Below, piece by piece: positions 10,126-21,959 of a stretch of 64,000 nt of DNA. The stretch covers positions 6,793,001 through 6,857,000 of the forward strand of contig JAWQUS010000020.1 in assembly GCA_036365455.1 (NCBI GenBank). Direction: 5' to 3'. A program made the position numbers and the translations under genes. Numbering within the stretch: the first letter of the stretch is position 1; the number at the start of each line of letters is the position of its first letter. The notes below the pieces were generated by a model. The model saw only the letters and a list, made by a program, of their open reading frames with translations, was not told where the DNA came from and did no database searches. The DNA comes from Macrosoma leucophasiata. Taxonomy: Eukaryota; Arthropoda; Insecta; Lepidoptera; Hedylidae.

Positions 10126-10129
10126 AGTT

Positions 10130-10275
10130 TTTCTAATGTAACGAAGGTGGTAAACAACCATGCAGGTCACATGGATGTTAAGTGATGACAGCAGCCTATA
10201 GACATTTACACAAAAACCAGAGGTCAAAATGAAGATGCGTTACCACTCCTGAGGCCTTGAGGTGCTATGTCTCTG
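10130..10275 (+). repeat. A repeat, old copy, tail half
   Basis: 'ggtaaacaaccatgcaggtc', 'gttaagtgatgacagcagcc' and 'gcgttaccactcctgaggcc' match the A tail half. The variant 'aaccagaggtc' marks the older sub-lineage also seen at 49772 and 50640. Confidence 0.55.
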
Positions 10276-10379
10276 TGGTTACGTTTCGTTTGAAACAAAT
10301 GATACTGAGCATTTTTTATAAAATTACCACTGCCCTTGTAACATGGTAAGATGACCGGTAAATGTAAACAGACGCGCCG

Positions 10380-10470
10380 GGACACCATTTTCATGGAATG
10401 ACGGACATTTACCTCTGCTTACCCTTTTGGAGAGTACCTACAGGCACAAAGTTACGTTTTTCCTCAACAT
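10380..10470 (+). repeat. C repeat, 3' fragment
   Basis: 'catttacctctgcttaccc' then 'aggcacaaagttacgttttt' match the C 3' end. Confidence 0.45.
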
Positions 10471-10837
10471 GTAATCGACACGTAGTAAAAATTCTGTCTC
10501 TGTTTGCAACGTTTTAAAATTAGGCTTTTTAAATGATAATATTTTTAAATAACATATTTCTTAAATGAAGCTTTTGAAACAATGCATAAATCTATTATTC
10601 ACTTAATGTTAAAATATCAAAGCTGTTACGTTTATTACATAATCACGCAGAAACTTTTGTATGGATTTCAGTTTTTGCTCATAGACAGGCCTTGACCTTA
10701 ATGAGGTGTTAGGATAAAGTAAATTTCAATAAAAGTGCACGTGGGTTGGCAAGATGGCTCTTCTCTGCTGCATAATTAAAATTATTATAGTATTTTAATC
10801 ATAATTATAATTATTATAGTAATTATAATTATTTTGC

Positions 10838-11052
10838 TAAATGGTAGTGTTCAGCACTATCGTGTTCCGGTCAGGTGGTAATGTACGGCCCTGTAATTTC
10901 CGGCACAGAGGCATAACACCTTAGGCCTCAGGAGTGGTAACGCATCTGCATTTTGACCTCGGTCTTTGTGTGGGTGTCTATAGGCTGCAGTCATCACTTA
11001 ACATCAATGTGAACTGCATGCTTGTTGGCCACTTCCATAACATAAAAAAAAT
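10838..11052 (-). repeat. A repeat, 5'-truncated young copy
   Basis: Starts at 'gctaaatggtagtgttcagc' and runs to poly-A. The head is missing, as expected from incomplete reverse transcription. The junction lies in an AT palindrome-like tract (10775-10835). Confidence 0.75.
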
Positions 11053-11054
11053 AA

Positions 11055-12060
11055 AAAATGATACTCTACGTACTCTACGATATCGTTTGTTAGATTTTAT
11101 TATTTAGACAATAGAACCCATAGTAAGTTCGGTCGCATGTATGATTTTTATAAACTGTGGCTTATCCCTTTTTAAAATAAAACTGCAAAGATTACTTCTG
11201 CATTAATGTAGAGGCCAAATGTAGAGACAGCCTTATGGTTTACTTCAACAGTCACTTGGCAAGTGGTTGGCACGAGTCGCTTTGAGTCTAAATTTATAAG
11301 AGCCCCTATTGGTCCGAACTTGGCCTAAGCGCTTTTTCAGTCACATTCATTGGCCATATTACCGAAATTTGGAATGCTCCGTTACCTCCTCTAAAGAATA
11401 ACCCTCATAAAGTGATATCGATATGTTATAATTCTTGGATCTAGCATGAAGTACTAGCAGAAGTGACCTGCTACCTAAGCGCCCTCTATCTGACCTCAAT
11501 TTCAATTATGACATTAAATTATATTTTAAAAAGATCAACAGAAAAATGCTGCTAAGAAAATAGTTAAGGTATCGTAAAATTAAATGCAAGTTATAAATTT
11601 TGAAGGTAGTAATAAATAGTGTTCTCATACCATGACTTTATAGTCGCATCGAGCTGAGCGGTATTGCGCAAGGGCACATCCCATCTCGCACGACCATCGC
11701 CGGTCCCTCCCAGGCCCATTGACACATAGCGGGGACGCGCTAGGAATGGTCGAAGACCGTGTTATGCCACAAGTCACCAGTAGGATAAAAATATTGACCC
11801 ATTTTAAAAATAGAGATTAAAATAGAAGTCATAAAGTTTTCAATATAGCGTGTTCTTACTATGATTATAGCTGCAGAGCTGTGCTGGTGTAATTTTTATC
11901 GGCGGGACCGCACCCGCTATTAGCCCTGTCCTGATATTCGACGAACCTGTCCCTTGAACCAGGCATTAATTTAGGCTGAGAATGAGTCTTGAGACGAACT
12001 GCATACGTAAGTCCATTAAAATTATCTGAAAAATATTACCCGAAAATCAAAACATTATAT
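11055..12060. other. unannotated stretch
   Basis: No gene recognised. Two GC-richer blocks (11640-11760 and 11880-11960) carry no identifiable motif. Confidence 0.35.
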
Positions 12061-12062
12061 TA

Positions 12063-12981
12063 GGTTGGGGAAAAAGTTTCTTCGCATTTTTTAAGATAAT
12101 TCAAAACATTTTTAATATAGTTTATTTAAATTTAACTAAAGTATGTATGAACCATTTTGTTCGATAACCTTTTGTCATCTTGTAGGTAGGGACATGATCC
12201 CATTGCTATAAAAATTTTGGGACTTCTCATCAAAATACCGCGACAAGTGGATTTGGCAGTCCTCTCGTGATGTTAACCTAACATTGCATAAAGAATTCTG
12301 AAGAGACCGAAACAGGTGGAAATCTGAAGGTGCAAGATCGGGACTATACGGCGGATACATTAACACCTCCCAGCCAAACTCTCTTAATTTTTGCTGAGTG
12401 GCTATAGATGTGTGAGGTCTAGCGTTATCATGATAAAACATCACACCCCTTCTGTTGATCAATTCCGGCCGCTTTCTCTCAACTTCTTGATTTAATCTCA
12501 TCAGTTGTTCGCAGTAGAGTTCAGAATCGATAGTCCTGCCTGGTGGTAATAGCTCATAATGAATAATGCCCTTCCAATCCACACACACACACACACAACA
12601 TCACCTTATTGCGAGTTAACCCGGGTTTCGCCACAGTCTGTGAAGCCTGACCGGCCTTTGACCACGACCTTTTTCGCACGTTCTTGTTGTACGTGACCAC
12701 TTTTCATCACCAGTTATCAGCTTCTTAAAAAATGATTCGGTTTCATTACGTCGTAATAAAGAATCACAAATGAGTACACGGTTCATTAGGTTTCTTTCAG
12801 TGAGCTCGTGAGGTACCCAAATATCGAGCTTTTTTTTTGTACCCAGCTTTTTTCAAATGCGCCAAAACTGTCTTGTGATCAATTCTCAGTTCTTCAGCTA
12901 CGTCGTAACTACTAATATTACTAAAGAGATTTTATTACAAGTTCATACATACTATAATGTGAAAAGAATTTTTCCCCAACC
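12063..12981 (-). mobile_element. mariner element, internally deleted (919 bp)
   Basis: Both termini are present as inverted copies (GGTTGGGGAAAAAGTTTCTT; ...TTTCCCCAACC) with TA on each side (12061-12062, 12982-12983). Relative to the copy at 38794-40063 it lacks about 350 bp that include the start codon and the N-terminal DNA-binding part; the join lies near 12905-12930. The minus-strand ORF 12175-12594 keeps the catalytic region: HDNARPHTS, then 34 residues to the last Asp of SPDLAPSD (DD34D). It ends early at LPTR and the reading frame upstream passes through a CA run at 12583-12597. It cannot encode transposase but keeps both ends. Confidence 0.9.
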
Positions 12982-13419
12982 TATTATTAGACATTATATT
13001 ATATTCACTTCATCAATACAGCATAATGCCAACCAAAGTAGATCACAATGTTCGAAAGTAAATTGATTGACAGGCCAACACAACAATGAACGATAAACAA
13101 TTATATTCTTATTTATTGCTATATTCGGATATCGCAACTTTGAATATATTTAAAATGGCAAAGGTCGCAAACTTTGGGCTTTATTTTGACGCTATTGTGA
13201 GATACAGAGCGATCTGTAACGCTTGCATCATCTTTGTATAGACTGGGATAGTCTTATCTATTGTTATGTTTCCTAATTGCATCTATTCTCACTCTATCTA
13301 TCAAAGCAAGTTTTGAACAGGTTTTATGTGAAACGGTTTTCTAAAACGCTTCTTTATAAGAGGTGTTACAATGTCCAGTGTCCGAAATTGTAGACACCAG
13401 CGCATTATCTAATCTGTCT

Positions 13420-13535
13420 GCCATGAAATGGAAGTGTACAGTAATTTAATGTTCCAGTTAGGCGGTAATACATGGCCTCTTAATTTTGTTACAGATGCAA
13501 TCGTAGACCTCAGGAGTGGCAACGCATCTGCATTC
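13420..13535 (-). repeat. A repeat, old fragment
   Basis: 'gaccTCAGGAGTGGCAACGC'-type middle and 'ttccagttaggcggtaatac' correspond to A read from its middle. Both ends are eroded. Confidence 0.45.
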
Positions 13536-13639
13536 CGAACTGATTTTTTAGGGTGCCGTACCCAAGACACTGCAATCGCCAGTCTGGAGTAATCCGGTCT
13601 TAGGGGAATACTTTTTTCGGCTGGAGAGATGGCTTTCAA

Positions 13640-13995
13640 CTTGCTGATTTAAATTTAATGTTAAAAAAATATTCACTTTGCTACTGATTGTTCACTGCTA
13701 ATAAGTACAAAATGTTGTGTGTGTTACAAATGAGTAACACACAATGAAAACATGATGTACCTTTTCTAGAACATTCGAAACGATAGCCCGCATCTCCACA
13801 GGTACAGTCAGGGCCGTTTGCGACACACCAAATGCCAAAATAAGGTTAAAGGTAATAATTGTTGGATGTAGCCTTTTTAGTATTCCAGATTGATTTATGC
13901 AGGAATTTCCTGATGATAATATGATAGGGTGTGAACTATGGGATTGTGAAAAAGTAAATTATATAATGCCACTTATGTTATACAGTTACAGTTAA
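13640..13995. other. unannotated stretch
   Basis: Nothing recognised. The preceding 13545-13560 'ttagggtgccgtacccaa' resembles the start of repeat O, too short to call. Confidence 0.3.
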
Positions 13996-13997
13996 CA

Positions 13998-14334
13998 CAT
14001 TATACGTCCCACTGCTGGGCACGAGTCTCTTCCCTATTGGGGGGAGGCCTGGAGCTTACTCCACCACGTTGCTCCAATGCGGATTGGTGGAGGTGTGGGT
14101 TAGTGGCCAACCTGATGTCGGATGTTTTGAAACCGCCCATAAGGCCTCCGATAAGGTTTAACGACTGCTATCTATTGATAGCAACCAGGACCTACGGCTT
14201 AACGTGCCCTCCGAAGCACGGAAACGCGCATTTAATTTGCCACCCATCACACTACCCGACTGCGCCCGTATTACTTAACCGAGTAGATCGCTTATGATCT
14301 ACACCAGCCGCCGGGCCATGCGCGCTTCTTTGTA
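13998..14334 (+). repeat. H repeat copy 1
   Basis: Begins 'cgtcccactgctgggcacg' and ends 'ccatgcgcgcttc'. It shares 'gactgctatctattgatagc', 'cggcttaacgtgcc' and 'gaagcacggaaacgcgca' with 33760-34028 and 57300-57638, all on the plus strand. The opening is the type found at the 3' ends of insect RTE-like LINEs, so a 3'-UTR-derived repeat is likely. No ORF. Confidence 0.65.
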
Positions 14335-14422
14335 ATATTAGAACAGAGAAAAAAGTAAAAGAACAGAGGAAACGTTATAAATATAAGTTGCGTATAAACG
14401 TGCAGTACCACATCATCATCAT

Positions 14423-14617
14423 CACTCCATTTTACTGATTTTACGAACCAGGTCGTAACGCAATATAGATATACATAAAGCCGTGGTCCAGGACAGAATC
14501 TGTCCGCAACCACGGCTTGTGCTAGCAAGCCGAAACGTCGGAATAAAGGTAAAAAGTGTTTTTGTCCAATATCCATATCGCGTCACGACCCGGTTCGTAA
14601 AATCAGTAAAATGAGTG
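14423..14617. mobile_element. foldback element, 195 bp
   Basis: Imperfect inverted arms 14423-14470 and 14571-14617 (ATTTTACTGATTTTACGAAC core) flank a second hairpin, 14478-14487 with 14509-14518 (AAGCCGTGGT/ACCACGGCTT). The unit folds into a nested stem. No protein. Non-autonomous foldback or MITE by inference. Confidence 0.65.
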
Positions 14618-14639
14618 TTAAACGCGAGTGTTTTAAAAG

Positions 14640-15260
14640 TTATATCATCACTCCAACCAAAAGACGTCTACTGCTGAATTAAGCCTTCCCCAACGACGCC
14701 CACAACGGTGTTGGGCTATGCGTCATTAGGGAAGAATATGCCATAAACGCCATGCTTGACAGGCGGACGCAATCGCAGTAGCGATAGTTTTATAGTTTTT
14801 TTTTATGTTATGGAAGTGGCAAACAAGCATGCAGTTCACATTGATGTTAAGTGATGACTGCAGCCTTAGACACCCCCACAAAGACCAAGGTCAAAATGCA
14901 GATGCGTTACCACTCCTGAGGCCTAAGGTGTTATGCCTCTGTGCCGGAAATTACAGGGCCGTACATTACCACCTGACCGGAACACGCTAGTGCTGAATAC
15001 TACCATTTAGCGGCAAGTATATTAGGTAATGTGGTGGTGCCTACGCCCGCGAGCTCCGTCACAGGAGTACTTCCACCAGTACAAACTGTAAAGTATAGTG
15101 GAACGCTGCTTCCCATCCCGCGTTGTTATTTTTACTACCGCCTGAAAGGAATGGTTTGAGCGCTATTGTTCGGTCGACTGACTACACTAGCGGAAGAATT
15201 CTCCTCCAATAGAGGGTGAGCGGGTCGTCACGTCCCATCGCCTTCCAGTAGAAAATATTG
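14640..15260 (-). repeat. G repeat split by an A insertion
   Basis: 14640-14790 and 15095-15260 are consecutive halves of a minus-strand G copy ('caatcgcagtagcgatagt' then 'gctgcttcccatcccgcg' and 'ttactaccgcctgaaaggaa'). The A copy 14796-15086 lies between them, with TATAG on both sides (14791-14795 and about 15097). A is therefore younger than this G copy. Confidence 0.65.
14796..15086 (+). repeat. A repeat, full-length young copy nested in G
   Basis: Complete A unit from poly-T to 'ccaccagtacaaa'. Close to copies 5230 and 54628. Its placement inside G, with a short shared flank, is good evidence for the A boundaries. Confidence 0.8.
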
Positions 15261-15326
15261 TCGGCTAATTAATCCAACGTGCTCATGCTTTCTGCTAATT
15301 CGCCTTTAGTTATAGTTATCGAAACT

Positions 15327-15650
15327 AGCTGTGCCCGCCACTTCGTCTGCGTGAGAATTTATGGTTGTTCAATATGTACTCGCACAAAGTCGTGGGTGGA
15401 GCTAGTATAAAAGTAACTTACTCCATATTATATATGCTATCTGCTAGTGAAAGTCCCGTCGAAATCGGTAGAGCCGTTCCCGAGATTAGCTTGAACAGAC
15501 AGACAGACAGACAGACAAACAAAATTGTAAAAAATGTTGATTTGCTATAAGTACCGTGTATACATACATGTGCACTTACTAAAAAGCGATTATTTTTAAA
15601 TTACACACAGACACTCCAATTTTATTAATTTGTATAGATGTATACTTTAT
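15327..15650 (+). repeat. I repeat, near-complete copy
   Basis: Starts 'actagctgtgcccgccactt', carries 'gctagtgaaagtcccgtcg', a GACA microsatellite (15488-15510) and ends 'ccaattttattaatttgtat'. Minus-strand counterpart at 27862-28172. A common lepidopteran short repeat type from memory; class not certain. Confidence 0.65.
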
Positions 15651-15659
15651 TATTAATCC

Positions 15660-16080
15660 TAACGAACCTAAGATTCACTGGCAGGGGATGCCTTATTGCA
15701 TTAAGTCCACATAATAGATATTAATTATTACATATTTTTATATGTGAATAAATACGTTTATTGAATAATATTAAATAGTTCGTTTGTGTTTATAAAACCG
15801 TTACTGTTTTTTTTATTATTTCTTAAAAGTCGCGAGCGGCGATCTATTCATACACATAGCACGGTTGAAGGCGCAGGTCATGTTAGCCAGTGGGTCAGTG
15901 AGTCGCGCGTACTACAGGGTGCGTGCGCGCAAGTTCGCTGACTTAGCAGTTGTATACGTGACTCCGTTTTTTGGGGTGTCCCATGGGTCTCTACATTTAA
16001 TTTTGTATCTTCGCCACGGGTCCATCTCTAAAAAAACTATTATTTTGATACTTAATGAAATTAATACCCTTTGAAAATCT
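15660..16080. other. unannotated stretch
   Basis: AT-rich, with a GC-richer block at 15860-15960 lacking recognisable content. Confidence 0.3.
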
Positions 16081-16083
16081 CAT

Positions 16084-16347
16084 AGGTTCTTTTTTTATAT
16101 TATGGAAATGACAAACAAGTGTACAATTCACATTCATAGTAAACCAAACTGAAGATAACCTGCAGTGGCCACCTCTAAGACTTAAGGCTTTATATCTCTG
16201 TGTGGAATGATGAAGCCATACATTGGATAGGAACACGATAGCGCTGAACTCTGCCATTTAGCGGGAAATAGATTATGTGGGATTATAGGTAGGCCGTGTT
16301 GCCTACCCCCTCGATCTCCATTACTGGAGCTCTACCACCAGTAATTC
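16084..16347 (+). repeat. A repeat, diverged full-length copy
   Basis: Tail, middle and head blocks are in order, ending 'ggagctctaccaccagtaat'. More diverged than the young copies. Confidence 0.6.
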
Positions 16348-16349
16348 TG

Positions 16350-16770
16350 CATTTTTAAAATATTTATATCAGAAACGTCATGAAATATGTTTTGTAATAG
16401 CTAAAAGTTTACAATCATACATGTCTTAAACTGTTATATCTACCTACACGCGTGACCATTTATGCGGTCGAGGGCACAGTGCACGTGTGTTCACTGGGTC
16501 ACTAAGGCGAGCTTGTCCTACGGGATTCGCCCGCGCATGACGCCTTATTACATTTAAACTGAATATGGTTTTTCTATTCTGACATTGAACTGCCCTTGTT
16601 TCCTTCTCTATGCAACATTTGTTTACTAATATTACCTTTGAATAGCCTTTAAAAAAAATAACCTAAAAATAAAAAAATAACCTTTATCCCATTTGAAAAA
16701 AAAAAAAAAGTTTTGTAATTACTAATAACTGGCTGTAACGTAATCAGTAGTCTGCTAGCATGCCGCTACC
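16350..16770. other. unannotated stretch
   Basis: No recognised gene or repeat apart from an A-run at 16695-16710. Confidence 0.3.
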
Positions 16771-16771
16771 G

Positions 16772-17010
16772 CTTTGCCGGGACCCTTACTTCAATCCCTG
16801 GTTTGGGAGTTTTTCACTTTTCGGAAATTTCCCAGGGTCACCTTCAGAGTTTGGTTATGTGCCCGAAGGGGTCAATAGGCTTATTTTATTGCCTATTTAT
16901 TACTTGGGGCAAAAACGTAACTATCCAATCGTGTGTGTTTGCATGTTTGCTTGAATGCATGTATTTATCGCTGCCTATCCCTTGGTGCAGTTTCGATATC
17001 CAGACAATAC
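16772..17010 (+). repeat. C repeat, degraded copy
   Basis: 'tttcggaaatttcccagg', 'gagtttggttatgtgcccg', 'ggtcaataggctt' and 'cgtaactatccaatcgtg' follow the C order. The tRNA head is barely recognisable. Confidence 0.55.
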
Positions 17011-17014
17011 TTAG

Positions 17015-19905
17015 TAACCAAAAAGTAGGAAAGTTCATCCAAACTTCAAACTTTTCGCGCTAATTCGTCTAAAACTGGTTCTGACTTTAAAACTTCTTAA
17101 GGTGACTATTACTCTATTGTAATAAAAAGGTCATAATATTAAAAACAAAGAACAACAACGTAAATTCAGATATTATTGACATTACACGACCTTACTAGAT
17201 TTCGAAACAGATCTATAAAGATTTCAACAATAACAAGTCGGTAAATAAAATAAGAAAATATAAAGCAACATCAAACACACTTCTTTGAAATTTGAAAGCA
17301 CCATGAATATCACCAACTTAGTGACGACAATCCACCCAAAAAAGAACCCTGTCCATAAAAAATAAGAGTTTAATATTGCTTGTTTCCAGCCCAGAATAAA
17401 TTTGTAAGCTCACCGGCCGGCAGTCCACGCGCTGTCCGCTCGTTCATTGAGCTCTTCCCATGACATTATCCAAACACCCTATTGACACTTGCAATATAAG
17501 CCGACACTTTACAATCTAATTTCAACCCTAACATTAACATCATTAAATTCAAATTAGTTCGCTACCACGGGATGTATAGGATGTTGCATTGTGCTCACGA
17601 AAATAGCGCATCTGAGGAACCGATGGCCTCACAGATGGACCCAGCGTTTTATTTCCACGGAGGAAGACACGACTTTACTACGATACATGGGGAAAATATG
17701 GGCCCTAAGTCCGTTCAACCGTATTTCACTGGGGTCGGTCGGGGTCACCCGTGCGGACATTATTAAACTGTTACTCTTCTAGAATCGTGAGACGTGACTT
17801 ATGCAGATGTTTAAGTAGTAGTTTGACTGATAGTTTCACGTGTTTGCAGTGGTCTTTTCTCATGTGAATCTTCCCCGCACGATTTGCGATGTTCGCGAAA
17901 TTAGTTGGAAAGTTTTGTTTTGGACGTTTATGTGTTGTGGAAGACGTGTCTTTCACTGTTTAGTTACACTGATGTTCGTTAGAAATCATGATAATACGGG
18001 TAATATCCCGCCGCGGCGTCGTACTGATGTAATTTACTTACTTTTTTCTAGCAATAAACCCAGTCTTCACTCCAGTGCAGTTTATTCATTAATCAATCAT
18101 GTGCCAGCAGAATTGTTTTTTTTTGTCGTATAAAATACGATCCTTTATAGCTGTTTTCATTCGTTTCACATTATCCGAAACCTTTTAATAATAAAATAAC
18201 AATATTGTAATTAAGAATTAAAACAACATGCCAAGCAATTACACCTTACCTAGAACCATAATATTCACTGAAGGAAACTATCGGTATCCAATTAAAAAGT
18301 TTTAAAACTAATCAGTCGCTCTCAGAGATACGGTTACCTATTTATGGATTACGAGCGTGAAGTAACGTTTTTTTCTTTATGCTGTGATTTTGACGGAAGT
18401 CTAATCTAACGCTAAGTGTCAGTGTTTAATTATTTTGGGAAAAAGTATGACCATAAAAGAATGGATTTACAAATTATTATGAGTATTTTGGAAAAGAATC
18501 CGTTAGTTGCAGGTTGGCTATTAGCTGTGAAATAAAAATTTCACACTCTCTTACAATACGATTGAATATCAACAAGAAAAATATATCAAAAACAAGGGCG
18601 ACTCTCACGACAAATAGTTATCTAACAAACATCTAGAAAGATCCATCTTTTCCTACACTAAGTAAAAACACGATGAGCCGCACACTAGCTATAGGCACAA
18701 AGAATGCAATTAATATAGTTTTTGCCAGTAAATCAGGAAGCTAAGTGTAACTGTAAAAGGCGAAATGTGGGAAAATTGGCGGGAACAATGGGAGAGATGG
18801 TTGGTTTTTTCGGTTGGAAGAGCGCATGTCGAACGCAATTACGCGAACCGCTCGTATGCTGTATGAAACGGCTCGGTGACGCCATGTCTGGTTTAAATAT
18901 GGTTAATCATTGATTTCGAAAAACATTTTATGTGTATAATGTAAGTCGATAATTTAGATTTACTGAAGTACATTGTACAATTAAATTAACATTTACCCTA
19001 AAGATCAAAAACTAATTAGGTACACTTTTGAAATCGAGATATATATTTTATGACAAAAACTTTCATTAAATTAAGTTGTTTATCTTAAACCACAATACAC
19101 AGTTATAAATTAATATTATACACATGATTATTATTGAAGGTTATTCCTTTAGTTCATTTTGTAATTTATCAATTGCCTTATGCTATGCCCACTTTTTAAT
19201 CAATTAGTATTCTATTCAATTTTATTACAATCTTTGTTCTTTAATTACTTTATACACATCGATAAAGCAGACTTTTTCACGTTATCAGAACATCATATAT
19301 TTTTTTCAACAAGCTTAACTTAATCAACGATTTAAATTAAATTGCCAACCACCGATTAAAACACGTTCAGAACCACCGTATCACCGGGCGTCCTCATAAG
19401 TTTTTCACGAGGAAAAGCGCATACAATGCACAGAACACAAGAAGTTGAGAAAGGCAGCTACTCATTACCCTGGACTGGACAGTTATTGTGTAGTGATCAC
19501 ATCATTATATGCCTTCCTCATTCCACACTGGTTAATTGAGCTTTTAGCTAATACGACAGCTTTGTTCTGTCCTTCCACTGCTCTTAAAGGTCGTGAGAGC
19601 CCTTCCGTTGTTATTGTTTATTATTTTTATGCGATGTATCGTAAACGGGATAACGGGATTCAACGTTTTTTTATCCTTTCTGTTTTGAATTGTTCATATT
19701 ACACAGAGTCATCAATTAGTGGCTCCAGCGTACTTCTTGGAGAAATTATATTGGTACTTCATTACAATTCCAGTTATGGAGTTGGCGTTAGCCACCACCT
19801 CGTCACCTAATATGCCATACACATAGTGGTTTTGTTCAGCATTGTAGTGTTAGATGGTATCCAGTTAGATCGTAATGTATGTAATTTCTATCATTGAGGT
19901 ATATC
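17015..19905. other. long unannotated stretch
   Basis: No recognisable gene. A relatively GC-rich block at 17570-17765 carries two overlapping short ORFs (64 and 63 codons) with no known domain. A 121-codon ORF at 19445-19810 (plus) is hydrophobic and unrecognised. The rest is AT-rich. Confidence 0.35.
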
Positions 19906-19907
19906 AA

Positions 19908-20110
19908 GATCCTTTTAGTCGAGTGGTTCGGAACAACCGCTTGGTTCAAGAGGTCGAGAGTTTGATCCTCGCACAGAGACAAATATAGCCTACAGATGTT
20001 TGTTTCTATTCTGGGTGTTTATGAATGTGTTATGTGTGTACAACGGCACCTATGATAGCGTATATGGGCTGTAGGCTGTGATTGTAAAATGTATTTTAGT
20101 TATTTATTTA
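19908..20110 (+). repeat. J repeat: tRNA-derived SINE
   Basis: 'tagtcgagtggttcggaac' (A-box region) and 'gagagtttgatcctcgc' (B-box region) form a tRNA-like head. The body 'acagatgtttgtttctattc', 'gggtgtttatgaatgtg' and 'tgtacaacggcacc' matches minus-strand copies at 27285, 33050 and 45570. Confidence 0.6.
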
Positions 20111-20114
20111 TAAT

Positions 20115-20230
20115 AGCTGCTGCGTTGGCCTCAAAGATGGTTCTGGTTTTTGTGAAGATGTATACAGGCTGCAGTAATAACTTACCATCCATGTGATCTG
20201 CATGCTTGTTTGACACCTTTATAATACAGT
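20115..20230 (-). repeat. A repeat, old tail fragment
   Basis: 'aggctgcagtaataacttac' and 'ctgcatgcttgtttgacacc' match the A tail of the older sub-lineage. Confidence 0.5.
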
Positions 20231-20354
20231 TTACTCGGGAAACACGTGTTAATGAATAGTACTTAAAAGTCATTTGTCACACATATTTCTGTGTAAATTA
20301 ATATTCCTTATTGAATGGCATCTACAGAAATCTAAATACCTACATATACATATA

Positions 20355-20506
20355 AGCCTGGGTTGCACCAAGATATTTGTTAAAGTTGAAGTTGTTGTAA
20401 CATTTCACATCCTGCACTAACTTTAATAGATTTCTTTAAGTTAGAGAAGGATGCGAAATGTTGCAATAACTTTGACTTTAACGAATGTCTTGGTGCAACC
20501 CAGACT
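20355..20506. mobile_element. D element, second full copy (152 bp)
   Basis: Same length and fold as 1757-1908. The ends AGCCTGGGTTGCACCAAG and CTTGGTGCAACCCAGACT are nearly perfect inverted copies. The arms continue inward to a short central loop. Confidence 0.75.
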
Positions 20507-20879
20507 AAGATTGTGACTGTGATTGCAACTAAATGCGACACTAGTTTTCGATATCCAATTAAAATACTGATCAAAGTAAATGGTCTCTGACAGAAAACAC
20601 CATTGTAAACTTAATAAGCTTTTAACTGCTATATAAGTTCAACATTATTAACATAGTAAGCAAACCAATGGCATGTTAACAAGTTTATTTTGTACTGTGT
20701 TAATAGCGTCAATTTGTTTAACAAGTAGTGCTGCGCGCGCGTCTATTTTAAAGCTATTTTTCTCCTCCGGTCTTAGAACGTTCCATTTACTTTGTGTAAA
20801 TTATATATAAGATTGAATTTGACTTTGTAAGACCGTGTGAATTCTAAGTTACTTTACTGATTTGTATACGAATATATAA

Positions 20880-21671
20880 GGTTGGGGAAAAAGTTTCTTC
20901 GCATTTTTTAAGATAATTCAAAACATTTTTTAATGTAGTTTATTTAAATTTAACTAAAGTATGTATGTACCATTTTGTTCGATAACCTTTTGCCATCTTG
21001 TAGGTAGGGACATGATCTCATTGCTATAAAAAATTTGGGAATTTTCATCAAAATACCGCGACAAGTGGATTTGGCAGTCCTCTCGTGATGTTAACCTAAC
21101 ATTGCATAAAGAATTCTGAAGAGACCGAAACAGGTGGAAATCTGAAGGTGCAAGGTCAGGACTATATGGCGGATGCATTAACACCTCCCAGTCATACTCT
21201 CTTAATTTTTGCTGAGTGGCTATAGATGTGTGAGGTCTAGCGTTATCATGATGAAACACCACACCCCTTCTGTTGATCAATTCCGGCCGCTTTCTCTCAA
21301 CTTCTTTCTTTAATCTCATCAGTTGTTCGCAGTAGAGTTCAGAATCGATAGTCCTGCCTGGTGGTAATAGCTCAAAATAGCTCATAATGAATAATGCCCT
21401 TCCAATCCCACCACACACACAACATCACCTTATTGCGAGTTAACCCGGGTTTCGCCACAGTCTGTGAAGCCTGACCGGGTTTGACCACGACCTTTTTCGC
21501 ACGTTCTTGTCGTACGTGATCCACTTTTTATCACCAGTTATCAGCTTCTTAAAAAATGATTCGGTTTCATTACGTCGTAATAAAGAATCACAAATGAGTA
21601 CACGGTTCATTAGGTTTCTTTCAGTGAGCTCGTGAGGTACCCAAATATCGAGCTTTTTTTTGTACCCAGCT
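20880..21671 (-). mobile_element. mariner element, 5'-truncated
   Basis: The transposon 3' end (GGTTGGGGAAAAAGTTTC) is present. The other end is lost: similarity stops after 'tgtacccagct' at 21671. The minus-strand ORF 20954-21418 (154 codons) keeps HHDNARPHTS and SPDLAPSD with DD34D spacing and reaches the natural C-terminus NGTYIL. A small tandem duplication (21370-21390) adds residues before ELLPPG. The N-terminal half is broken or missing. Very similar to 12063-12981. Confidence 0.85.
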
Positions 21672-21815
21672 GATTGATAAACTATGATTACGGCTAGTCA
21701 ATAAAAAATGGATGCAGAAAGTTGTAAAAACTTAGGAAAAATCGTAAAAAAAACTGCGGCACGTCACGCGTATTTACTAAAAAATTAAAAAAACCAGAGC
21801 CGGTAAGTCCCCTAT

Positions 21816-21952
21816 ATATAAGAGTAATTATCCTTAATTTTGTACAAATATTCAAAAAACGCTTGGCGGTCACTTATCCCTGGGATACATTGTATATAAA
21901 ATGATATAAATTTCAGTACTGTTTAACAAAATTAAGGATAATTACTCATATA
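21816..21952. repeat. inverted repeat of about 28 bp
   Basis: Arms 21816-21844 and 21926-21952 (AGTAATTATCCTTAATTTTGT core) are inverted with one or two differences, about 80 bp apart. No coding. Possibly the ends of a small MITE adjoining the truncated mariner. Confidence 0.6.
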
Positions 21953-21959
21953 AAAGTCA

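Noticed and set aside
10775..10835. AT palindrome as a replication origin or MITE
   Set aside because: Low-complexity AT tract at the 5' junction of a truncated A copy. The small inverted pairs are expected from composition.
14478..14545. Hammerhead-like ribozyme (GAAAC near 14532)
   Set aside because: No CUGANGA core within range on either strand.
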